Assembly: GCA_029237695.1 (NCBI GenBank)
Contig: CM055273.1
Coordinates: 60,749,968 to 60,813,967 of the forward strand
DNA: 64,000 bases
Source: Conchocele bisecta
Lineage: Eukaryota > Mollusca > Bivalvia > Lucinida > Thyasiridae
Direction: 5' to 3'
Below, one piece after another: positions 31,343 through 42,000 of the stretch. The first letter of the stretch is position 1, and each line of letters opens with the position of its first letter. The translations under genes were made by a program, and so were the position numbers. Below the pieces are notes generated by a model. That model was not told where the DNA came from. It searched no databases and saw only the letters and a list, made by a program, of their open reading frames with translations.

Positions 31343-32521
31343 AAATAGAGAATAGTAGGTTAGTGCCGTGAATGGGAACAAATATCTGGCAAGGCTCAGA
31401 GCCGAGCACATCCCGTTTCCGTGCCGCGCCAGATATGTTTTCCCATTCACGGCACTAACCTACTATTCTATTTATCCCGACAACACCTACAAATGGCTGT
31501 GAAATGCAAAAATAGTATTGACTGGATATCAAAAATGTTTCACGGCACTTACGCAATGTGGTGACGAGATAAAAGACGGATGAACACCGAATATTTCAAC
31601 ATGATAGAAAGATGTGATAATTTCATTTCAAAGCGGGCTGTACAAAAATTGAGATAGAATGCATATAAATGAATCATACATTCTATCTGATCAACCTTGA
31701 TTAGCACCTCGACACCTATACAGGCATAACAAAAACATTTATCTCGTGATTGGGCATGTACTAATAAATAGGCATCTCTAAATCTCACAATTTACGTATT
31801 TGTGGCTGTGACTGGAGAAATGGGACCAGTGTAGATCCTGATCAGCCTGTGCGTCCGCACAGTCTGATCAGGATCTGCACTGTTCGCCATTCCATCAACG
31901 AAACTCCAGCCAAGCTTCTAACAAGCAATATAGATCGCTATCAGGCTACATGAGTGTGTTATTTGACAAGGAGCAACAATGATCAGAAATCCCATAAGCC
32001 CCATTTCTCCAGTCACGGCCACATTTAACAAACATACAACCTATCTACAGAAGCTGGATTACACGAATAATAGACAAGTAATTGGCAGGTAAAAATGTTA
32101 CCACGATCACCGTAAATTTATTGCACAATTATAATTATGAGCTACACAAATGCGGATCAGTAATAAATAATATTTACACAATGTAAAACTGCAAAAAGCA
32201 CCAAGCTGACTACTGGTCTATAGCATCAGGCTCTATAAAATGAATTTCCTGAAAATCATCCCCACCCGCTCCTTTCATTCATTTTTTATTTGTATATATT
32301 TGAAGAAAAGTCATTCATTATTGATTTTTATCCCGTCAACACAGTGCATATGTGGCTGGGGTTATTTGTATTGCATTTTACAGCTATTTTACAGCTATTT
32401 GTAGGTGTTGACGGGATAAATAGAATAGTAGGTTAGTGCCGTGAATGGGCAAAAATATCTGGCGCCCTAAGCCTTGCCAGATATTTTTCCCATTCACGGC
32501 ACTAACCTACTATTCTCTATT
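31343..32521. mobile_element. Foldback-type element: each end is itself a hairpin
   Basis: The left arm (AATAGTAGGTTAGTGCCGTG ... CACGGCACTAACCTACTATT, 31350-31478) and the right arm (32418-32518) are each ~100-130-bp hairpins. Just inside them GACAACACCTACAAATGGCT is matched by its complement near 32390-32413. The centre includes a family E MITE (31801-32023). A related single hairpin is at 47779-47895. No coding sequence. Confidence 0.65.
31801..32023. mobile_element. MITE family E, clean full copy
   Basis: TGTGGCTGTGACTGGAGAAA to CATTTCTCCAGTCACGGCCA, with all internal blocks; only ~20 bp after the left arm are missing. Confidence 0.75.
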
Positions 32522-32552
32522 TACACTAATCACAACACATTTTAATAAAAAA

Positions 32553-35535
32553 ACAAGAGGGCCATGATGGCCCTAATTCGCTCACCTGACTCCATGAACA
32601 CCAGAGGAGAATGTGACATTGAGTGCATATGTGTTTTAAAAATATTGTGCTATTTTTAGATGGCGGTCATCTTGGATTAAGCGATGACTCTCATTTTATC
32701 AAATCTGAAAATGCTTCACCCAAGGATCTCAACTTACTATGAAGTTTGGCCAGCATCGGCCATGTGGTTCCTGAGAAAAAGACATTTCAAAATCTCGAAT
32801 AAATGGACCTTTTGGAGGCTATCAAGGATGACATAATCATCCGATTCCGACAAATATTGCACGATTCCGACAAATATTGCACCAGAGCAATCGTCTCATC
32901 GATAACTTCAATTTGATATATGACATGAGCATATTTGGTCAAAAATAAAATTTGACCCCACGGGCCACGCCCTTTTTTGACTCCGGGGTCACCATTTTAA
33001 CACCTTTGAAAGAGCATTCTACGTCGATCATTCCTACCAAGTTTCGTCGAAATCTGGCAAGCGGTTCATGAGAAGAAGATTTGAAAAGGCTTCGCCCATG
33101 GACCATAATTGTGAAGTTTGGCCACCATGGGCCAAGCGGTTCATGTGAAGAAGAATTTTGATATCTCTAATAAAAGAACGACCTTTTGACATTTCGGTGG
33201 CCATCTTGGATGACATGACCATCCGATTTCGACAAATAATGCACCAGATTGATCGCCTCGTTGATACCTTCGATTTGATATATGAAAAAAATAAAATTTG
33301 ACCCCAATTTGACCCCACGGGCCATGCCCATTTTTGACCCCGGGGTCACCATTTTAACAACGTTGAAAGAGCATTGTACATCGATCATTCCTACCAAGTT
33401 TTGTCGAAAACCGGTTGGCGGTTCTTGAGAAGAAGATTTTTGAAGAATTTGTGCTATTTTTAGACGGCGGCCATCTTGGATTACGTGATGACGTCATTTT
33501 AGCAATTTTGTAATCCCCCTAGCTATATGGAACGCCAAATCTACATAAACTCAAATAATTTATGCTAGCTTCAAATAATTAGTGCTCTCTCTAATTCTAT
33601 TAGTGCTCTCTCAATTTCAATTAGTGATCTCTCTAATTCAATTTGTGCTCTCTCTAATTCAATTTGAGCTCTCTCTAATTCAATTTCATTAATAGAGAGA
33701 GCATGAATTAAATTTGAGAGAGCACTAATTGAATTTGAGATATCTCTAATTGAATTTGAGAGAGCACAAATTGAATTAGAGAAAGCACTGTTTTTGAGCT
33801 CTCTGCAAATAATATAGAGCTAGCACGAATTCAATTAATGCTCTCTCTAATTCAATTAGAGATCTCTCTAATTCAATTAGTGCTCTCTCTAATTGAATTT
33901 GTGCTCTCTCTAATTCAATTTGTGTTCTCTCTAATTCAAATGTGTGCTCTCTCTAATTCAATTTGTGCTCTCTCTAATTCAATTTGTTCAATTTGTGCTC
34001 TCTCTATTAATTATCATTACAGCTAGCGCTAATTGAATTAAAGAGACGTCATCTTGTATATCTTGACGGATATTCTACATAAATGTATCGTCATTTTACC
34101 TAAATATATGCATTACATAATGTTTGTAGATTAATAGTATTCGTATATGTTGGTATTTATACTTTCCATTCAAAACTTGATCATAAAAGGTATGATTAGT
34201 GTTAGGAACAATACAAAATGACTAATATTTGAACTTTGACCTTGAATATGACCTTGACCCTGCATCACATGTCATCTTCCTTCACTTCAAATTTTAGTTC
34301 TTATTATAGTATGCATAAATATTGCCATCAAACATTGAAGCACTGGTTTATAGAGTGATTTGAACAATTATACATGTTAATGCTTATTTTCAAAACAGCG
34401 GCCATTTTGGACGCCATCTTGAATATCTCCATGGTTACTCGACATATTTCCATTTCAACTATATATGTTCATTATATATTGTCTGTAGAGTATTCTGATA
34501 TGCTGATATGTATACTTTTGTAAAATTTGTAGGGTCCGTACCTCAGACTGACTGGCATTGGAACATATACATATTTTCATTGAAGTTGATCTCTTTGTGC
34601 TGAAATATTTTGGATTCCTGTCCTCAAGATGTACAGCAACATGACACATATGTTGATTTCGTCAAATATTGAAGTTGATTTATCACCAAAAGTGGAACAT
34701 ACTTTGTACACTCTATCATATCATAGAATAGACCTTCCAGGATGTTGAATATATATTCAATTTATCAATCAGTGAGTGTCCTAAATTTGCAAAACTATGT
34801 CAAACCACTGCGAGGAGGAGGAGGCAAACTTCGAACAACAGTATGTACTGTGTAACTGTGTATCCCCTCATACCGTGTAGATACAAGTTATTTCCGTATC
34901 TTCACATTGTTCATATTATGACTAGTGTAGAGCCACGTCAGTCTGTGTGGATCATTGGTGACCAGTGTATACACATGTCAGTCTCTCCAATTCAATTAGT
35001 GATCTCTTTAATTCAATTTGTGCTCTCTCTAATTGAATTTGTGCTCTCTCTAATTGAATTTGTGCTCCTTCTAATTCAATTAGTGCTCTCTCTAATTGAA
35101 TTTGTGCTCTCTCTAATTCAATTTGTGCTCTCTCTAATTCAATTAGTGCTCTCTCTAATTGAATTTGTGCTCTCTCTAATTCAATTTGTGCTCTCTCTAT
35201 TAATTATCATTACAGCTAGCGCTAATTGAATTAAAGAGAGCACAAATTGAATTTGAGAGAGCACAAATTGAATTAGAGAGAGCACAAATTCAATTAGAGA
35301 GATCACTAATTGAAATTGAGAGAGCACTAATAGAATTAGAGAGAGCACTAATTATTTGAAGCTAGCATTAATTATTTGAGATTATGTAGATTTGGCGTTC
35401 CATATAGCTAAGGACCATGACCATGAAGTTTGGTGACTATAGGCCAAATGGTTACCGAGGAGAAGACATTTGAAAATGTTCACGGACGACGACGGACACA
35501 TTGCGGTAACAATAGCTCACATGAGCTAATAAAAG
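32553..35535 (+). mobile_element. Pearl-like (P) element with ~390-bp units, carrying a 1.9-kb nested element
   Basis: Starts ACAAGAGGGCCATGATGGCC. It has two or three long units (GGTCACCATTTTAACACCTT; CGATCATTCCTACCAAGTTT; GGCCATCTTGGAT) and ends GGACGACGACGGACACATTG ... GTAACAATAGCTCACATGAG. The part after 35410 (AGGACCATGACCATGAAGTT) continues the unit broken at 33519. Confidence 0.6.
33520..35410. mobile_element. 1.9-kb element made of inverted arrays of a ~20-bp CTCTCTAATTCAATT unit
   Basis: The ends TAGCTATATGGAACGCCAAA and TTTGGCGTTCCATATAGCTA are exact inverted repeats, extending inward ~75 bp. TA at both borders fits a TA target. Inside are blocks of (GTGCTCTCTCTAATTCAATT)n: plus-facing at 33590-33690, minus-facing at 33690-33800, plus-facing at 33835-34010 and again at 34980-35205, and minus-facing at 35235-35345. 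The joint ATTAATTATCATTACAGCTA occurs twice (34007, 35201). The ~950-bp centre (34040-34975) is non-repetitive, with no clear frame. Frames such as 34843-35229 are array artefacts. Confidence 0.7.
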
Positions 35536-37025
35536 CCACCCACCCCATTTTTTTCTCCAAAATTCGGATGATGTTCAGTAAATTTACTTTACATGACCTT
35601 ATAAATCTGATATACATGCAAAACTTATAAAGAAAATGCCCCAATATCCAAGTTTATAATTTCCTCTTGATAAGAAGATTCACAAGAGTTGTCATAAGAT
35701 AGAAGTAAGGATAAAGCCATGAAAATAAAGAAATTGTTTTTAGAGACAATTGGTATTAAATGTGCGCATGATGGGAAAAATGGGGTTTATGGCATTTACG
35801 ACCAGCATAGACCCAGATCACAATTTAGTCGGCAAAACACACAATTATGCTTCTAAAGACAGTGTAGATCCTTATCAGGCTGCAGGAGTGTAGATCAAGA
35901 CTCATGATTATAAAACTATCAGAGCAAGTTCTCAAACTTTGTACTCTAAATCAGGCAGTCTGATTGGTCAAGCACAGCTCAGTCTCGACCAAACAAACTT
36001 CCTGATTACGTGAACTTGGCAGAGTCTCCGACAGATGCAATAAAACTACACTTGCAATGTACATGTTTCCTGATAGTCGTGTTCGGCAATAACTGTAAAC
36101 CAATTAAATTTTGCGGCTACTAAATTACGCGATTTTCGTACCAGGCCATATTCGCGACAATTATCGTTCGCGGTATGACGACGTGTGCTATTAACTTCTG
36201 CAACCAATGTTGGAAATAATATGTTTTCATTACAATTTGGACCCGGAAACAGAACTGGTGAATTAATTTTGTCCTGTGATAAACTCGTCCACAAAACAAA
36301 TCCAAAGAATGTATGAGTTTGTCAGCAAACGAAATGGTATACACTTTACATTGGGCTGACCTCGCTGTGTCAATCGTAATCTCCCATTTAAGTAAATCAA
36401 CAACAGTTGCGTGTGAGATATGTTCACCCTGGGTATATAAACGGCATAGTACTGATTCGCATTGTCCGCTGATGTATTAATCAATATTGTGTTGAGTGAA
36501 TTTCAAACATTGTAAACCATGACGAGAATCCGCAAATTGGTCTTCTAGACTTCCCACTGATGCAATAAGCCGTGATTTGTCAGGATAGCCGTCCAATTCA
36601 GAAAAAAACATGTACATGTATTGTCACAGGCGCGTCACTTTAGACCAATCATAGTCAGGTAAAAAATAGACGATAATGGTGTTGTAAATTTATCCCGAAG
36701 TTGTTTTGTACAAATTTCTCGAGTTTTCAAACTGTTCATATATTATAGAATTATATAATGTCTACTGGAATACACATATCAATATAGTTCATTCAAGACA
36801 AGTGTCACCAACATATATGGAAAAGGTAAATGTAGTTAAAAAGAGGCTCGCATCTATTTGCAAAATATTTTTTAACGATCTTAGGCTAGGAAATGTGGAA
36901 ATATTCTTGGAGATTTATGTTCGTGATTTTCAATCCCTCACGAAAAACACGAATGTATCTCACACACGAATATTAGTTAGTTGGTTTACAGTATCGTGGA
37001 TCTACCATCCTCGTTTTGGATATCT
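35536..37025. other. Intergenic stretch, no supported gene
   Basis: Includes a decayed family E copy (about 35765-35900) and a foldback with GATTGGTCAAGCACAGCTCA at 35955. The 107-codon plus-strand frame at 36706 has no recognisable motif and no splice context. Confidence 0.45.
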
Positions 37026-37330
37026 GTAGCCTATTTCACCAACATTGCAAAGTATACTTTTCTAGCAAAATATACTTTGAGGGAGAAATTTTCAATTTTA
37101 GGATAAATTTATTAATTTTTATTATACTGAATTTATTACATTATCACAGCCATTTTGGCTGTGATAATGTAATAAATTCAGTATAATAATTCTGCATACT
37201 TTTAATCATCAAATATATGCGGTAGTTAGTTCTATATGAAATAATGCATTTCAGGAAAAATAAATGATTACTCCCTCAAAGTATACTTTGCTAGAAAAGT
37301 ATACTTTGCAATGTTGGTGAAATCGGCTAC
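37026..37330. mobile_element. MITE family A, full copy
   Basis: GTAGCCTATTTCACCAACAT to GGTGAAATCGGCTAC; boxes and core intact. Confidence 0.75.
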
Positions 37331-37428
37331 TGCTCCATGCTCAGACATAAAATGTTATAACCACAGTTGCTGATTCTGCACTGGCCGCTTGCCACAAATA
37401 CCATAGGCCCAATTTCATTCAGTGAGAC

Positions 37429-37669
37429 CCATATATGAGACACACCATGTATTTTGTACCTTCGGACATGTGCATAATTTCCTGAAATACGTTTACAAAA
37501 TTTACAATAAATGGCGTCAGAACTTGACAACATTTTCAGAGTACATGCAGAAATTTTTTCAACTTTTAACTTTATTTATGAAAAATATTGTAAATTAGGT
37601 AAACGTATTTAATTAAATTACGTAGATGTCCAAAGGTACAAAATCACATGGCATGTCGCATATGTGAGA
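37429..37669. mobile_element. MITE family H copy
   Basis: GAGACACACCATGTATTTTG to CAAAATCACATGGCATGTCG; the inner arm has TTGACAACATTTTCAGAGTA. Confidence 0.6.
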
Positions 37670-37911
37670 AATGGGACTTATGAACTTTGTGACCAGTGTA
37701 GAACAAAACCACAAGAATGAAGTAGATGCTCAGAGTTTAAGTACAATTACAGGAGCTAAACTAGCCGCCAATGCCATAAGACAGACTTTCTCTAGCCATA
37801 GCGACAGGCGGAAGATTCGGACCTACGATATACAAAAACCCCCATTACCCCACCCACTTAGTGTCGTCACACTATACACTGTGCTACCTATAGATAACGT
37901 AGTGTAGGGAT

Positions 37912-37917
37912 TTTATT
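37912..37917 (-). promoter_or_regulatory. Candidate polyadenylation signal of the BAR-like gene
   Basis: AATAAA on the minus strand, about 70 bases after the TAA stop at 37984. This implies a short 3' untranslated region. Confidence 0.5.
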
Positions 37918-37983
37918 TAATGGGCATTTTTGTATGTCATCAGTGAGAGTCTCTCACCAGCTACACTACAGGTACATGGTGAG

Positions 37984-39047
37984 TTATCTAACGTCGACAC
38001 CCCCTGCGGCTTCATCGGTTTCCTCATCTGCTGTGCTGTATTCATCCTCGTGCACGCTGTCCTGCTCGACTCCCGGGTGTAGCTGTCGAGGTCGCACATT
38101 CCCACCCCCCTCCTGGGTACTCTGTGGGGTCCGCAAATACTCACGACCCGGGGGCAAATTTGGATATGTCCCATCCGGGGGCACATTTGGGTGTTTCCCA
38201 TCCAAGGGTAAATTTGAATATTTGTCATCCAAGGGTAAATTTGGACGGTCTTTGGAGTTTTGATTCATGATTTGTGAATCGTGTTTAGAAAGGTTCAATG
38301 GTACAGAAAGCTCCGAAATCTTACCGGTATTCTGTGTTTGTGGAATTGTGGAATGTTCAAGGTGTGGTTTAGGCGTGGAATGACTATTACCCAGGTTTGT
38401 GTTGTGGTGGTGTCCATCTATATGTTCGCTAGTTGAAGGCTCCGAGTATGTGGTCAGTGTGTACCCATCATTTGTTGAAGTATCACTGTGAGTTGAATTG
38501 TAACTGAATTGACCAGAAATGATGGTCGTATCTCGATCAGCTACATTTGTGTAATGCTCCGAGTTAGGTCTCGGTATTGGCACATCATGACTGGAGTTGT
38601 CACTCTGGGTTGAACTGAAACTACCAGAAGTCTGGCTCCTTCTTCGCGCTGGTAACATGGAATGTTCCTGGTCCCGGGGGTAGTCAGGTAGACTGGTCCT
38701 CGTGGAATGGTCCATGTTCCCAGGGTAGTCTGGTAGACTAGTCCTAGTGGAACGGTCCAAGTTCCCGGGGTAGTCAGGTAGACTGGTCCTCGTGGAATGG
38801 TCCATGTTCCCAGGGTAGTAAGGTAGACTAGTCCTAGTGGAATGGTCCAAGTTCCCGGGGTAGTCCGGTAGACTGGTCCTAGTGGAATGGTCCAAATTCC
38901 CGGGGTAGTCAGGTAAACTTGTCCTAGTAGAATGTTCCATGTCCTGGATGCGGGTTGGTAGGCTGGTTCTAAGAGCCGGTCTGGGTGTGTCAGTGACGAT
39001 AGGGTCGGGCGGAGTGTAGGGGGGAGGGGGATCATTCATGGTGTCAC
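37984..39047 (-). CDS. BAR-like gene, exon 11 (last coding exon): PPPPY motif and 15-residue repeats
   Basis: The acceptor CCATCTTGCAG precedes GTGACACCATG. The frame begins DTMNDPPPPYTPPD; PPPPY contains the PPxY core bound by WW domains. About six to seven copies of a 15-residue unit (DYPGNLDHSTRTSLP) follow at about 38690-38950 in the DNA. Near 38135-38230 lies a second short repeat of about 10 residues (LPLDGKHPN type). The protein ends EETDEAAGGVDVR with TAA. The composition (S, T, P, D, H) predicts disorder. The alternating use of ATG at 39039 as a start is unlikely, because upstream exons join it in frame. Confidence 0.8.
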
Positions 39048-42000
39048 CTGCAAGATGGTGTAATGTTCTGATAAAACGGAACTACAATGCTATTTAACTT
39101 ATATAATGTGAGTAAAAAAATGTTAAGGTCACCAAGGTGAAGGTCAACTGAATAACACTGGATGCAGGGTTGTGCCTAGGTCTCACTTTCAGAGGGACAA
39201 TTTCAGATTTTGGGCCCTTTTTGTATTAAAATAATAGGGAGATCTTGAAATTTTAAGGGACATGGGAAATTTTAGGTGGGAAACTGTTCCCCGGGCTCGC
39301 TCTAGGCACAACACTCTGGATGGATAGCTATTGAGGAAGCTATTGATGAAATTTGGTAATTATCCGATTAACGAATCAAGAGATATGGGAAATTTGGCTA
39401 CATCCCAAATTTACGTCCCAAATTGTTGACGACGACAACAACGATGACGGAATTGTGACTCACTTTCCACTATCATGGGTGAAACAAAAATTGTAAATGG
39501 CTGATTTTTTAAGTACTTTTAATGTAACAAGGCGGTTGCAACTAGCATGTCGCTCCCGCTGAAGAGCGATTAATTATTTTCTTGCTAATTTGCATCATCG
39601 CTTTCAGCGCATATCATAGACCCAGTGCCCTTACAAAGTTATCTCCTTAGAAACTGCATAGCTTGCACATTCATTGTTCAGATACTAAAATGTTCGCAAG
39701 TGCAAATTTAGGATCGTCTGGAAATTTCAATTGATGGATTTAGATATATTGAGCACATTATGCAAACATTGTATTAGCGAGCGTACCCCACTACACCCCC
39801 AGTTACCTACATAAACAGGGGGTTTAGTGAGGTACCCGCGCAATAGGTAATGCGGTCAAATAGGCCACGATGCAGTGACTATTTTCGATCAATAAATTAT
39901 GTTGTAAGCGATTGTAATGTGTATTTTCAATATTTTTATTATTAAAATGTATCATATCGGTACTCCTTTAAGTAATATTTGTATATTTTAAAAGTGTTGA
40001 TGTTCTCATCAAGCGTATGAATAAAAGTATTAACTGATCCAGCTTATTTTGAGTCAAATCACACAGCCTTAAAACATAGTGCTGGAGTATAAACACTATT
40101 ATAGTATATTATTCATAAGTATATCACTATTAAACATTAATTACAATATGTATACATATTATTAAAACAATAGATGCTATCGCTGTTTCGCTATATGTGA
40201 TATTTATAACAAAACATTTTTTTTATTCGTCAGCGTACGGATTTCTGTCACACAAAGCGCCATTTTCAGTTCATATTTTGACTTGTGCATATGAACCGGA
40301 CCAAGTTTAAACAACGTTCGATTCCGTCCGATTCAAATATCTCTGCAGAATGTTCAGACTAACTACATAGATAATGCTGCTAAATAAGTGTTAACGGTCG
40401 GAACATGGTCATCATTAAAAGCAAGAAACCACAGTCGTATTGATGAACAATAAGATTTTCCCCCGAGACCTCATGGGGGCCGCCATTAATCCAGTGTAAA
40501 CAATAGACCACGTGATCCCATTCCCTGAGTAGCCCCCGCTTCGTGAGACGGTGTGCTAATCATGATGATATGTACCCCAACATCTAATTATAAATACATG
40601 TGTGGCTTTGTGTGGAAAAAATCGATAACGCGTAGCAGTGTGACGAGTTCTTGATCTGATGACATCACACAGCTGTAAATTTATACCCTTAGGCAATGTT
40701 TTGAAATTGACGCGTGGTTTTGATGTGTGCCCACACCTCAGTGTCAGAGACAATACACTCTCGATTATACGCAGATCTATTAGAAGGCTGGTTATTTTAA
40801 AAAAAATCGATTTTCGGAGGCCGGATTGTTAAAACGCGAGACATATTTTAAGTTGTTCAGTACACCTTCGCCGATATTGTTTTTAGAAAATCAGTAATAT
40901 TTTACGTAAAATGGTGTTGAAAAGTGGACAAAAATTCTATCACCGTATTTAGTTTTGCCGATATGGTTTTAAAAAATCAGTAATATTTTCCGTAAATGGT
41001 GTTTTACTGATTACTGATTGACACAAAATATATCGCCGGATTTCACTAATATTTTCCGTAAATGTGTTGACACAAAATTCAGTGCTCACGCGGAATTCAA
41101 ATCAAATAAAAAATACTAATTTAATAAATAGACGCCAAAGGCTAAGTACTGTGTTTGCGGCCAGTGAATTCTGGTCGTGATAGCTACAGGTGCAGTTCGA
41201 ACAGTGTTATTATCAGATGGAGGACATTAATTATTTCAAATACATAAAAAAAAAATGTTTGCTGTACGAAAAGTTAGCTTATTCTAAAAGAGCCAAAATT
41301 TAATGCAATATTAATTGTGACAGCCAAATAAATATATTTTGGGACAGTAAAAAATTATTAAAATCACAAAATTAATGGAAAAAAAAAATATACCAAGTCG
41401 AGGTTTGAACCCCCGACCCTTTCAGGAATCGGTAATTCTATCATAAAAGTCGGCGACCTTAACCTCACGACTATTGTACCATTTACGATGATTACATTTG
41501 TACAGAAGTACTATCAGTATTACCAGATTACGCAAACATTTTAACGTAATAATTATTAAATTAATTGCAACTCCGTCTACAACGATACCTTTACAGAGAT
41601 ACGCTATTGAAACAACATGTATTAGTACCCATGACATGACACAGTAATGTATCATTATATATCACAGGAGATAGATTAAAACTATATAAACTAATGAAAT
41701 AGTTCTCATACATGGTAGTGGTGTATATTGATTATCTCCCTTGCCGAAAGTAGTTCAGTGATTTATTAATTCCAAATATGACGTGTTTGCGTAATGATAG
41801 GCTGCATATGCAGCCTATGCTCAATAAATGTAAATCCAATAATTGTTTACAAGAAAACATTGTTAATGCTTAATTTAATTTGCATAATTTTGCACTTACG
41901 AACATTTTAGTCGTACAAAGTTTAGTGAAACGGCCCCCTGTGCAGCTTGGTCTGGGTCTACCGTACTCTGTTAGCTTTATTTCTTGATACTGTATTTAAA

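Larger units (their letters stand above)
29690..31343 (+). mobile_element. Pearl-like (P) element carrying three nested insertions
   Basis: Starts CTAGAAATGTGGCCTATCGG and shows ~150-bp units (GACCATCAGAGCAATGAGTA, GTGATCTTGACCCTAGGC), ending ACGGACGCCGGTAATACTAT plus the hairpin ATGCCCCCTCACAATTCGGT. It is interrupted by a family A MITE (30195-30499), an S2 repeat (30579-30904) and a hairpin element (31127-31304). Confidence 0.65.
39677..41939. mobile_element. MITE family B in intron 10, split by a 2.04-kb element
   Basis: The left part ends TTGAGCA at 39755. The right part restarts ATAGGCTGCATATGCAGCCT at 41797 and ends GTTTAGTGAAACGGCCCCCT. Joined, they give the usual GAGCATAGGCTGC. Confidence 0.7.

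Noticed and set aside
33590..35345. CRISPR array (short direct repeats)
   Set aside because: Units are contiguous without unique spacers and switch strand; the context is an animal transposable element.
36706..37029. 107-codon plus-strand frame
   Set aside because: No recognisable motif, AT-rich composition like its surroundings, and it runs into a family A MITE.
38541..39035. 164-codon minus-strand frame overlapping exon 11
   Set aside because: It is an alternative reading of the 45-bp repeat. The frame used in the gene model is longer and joins exon 10 in phase.
41422..41655. 77-codon minus-strand frame
   Set aside because: Overlaps the tRNA-like segment and has no support as a protein.
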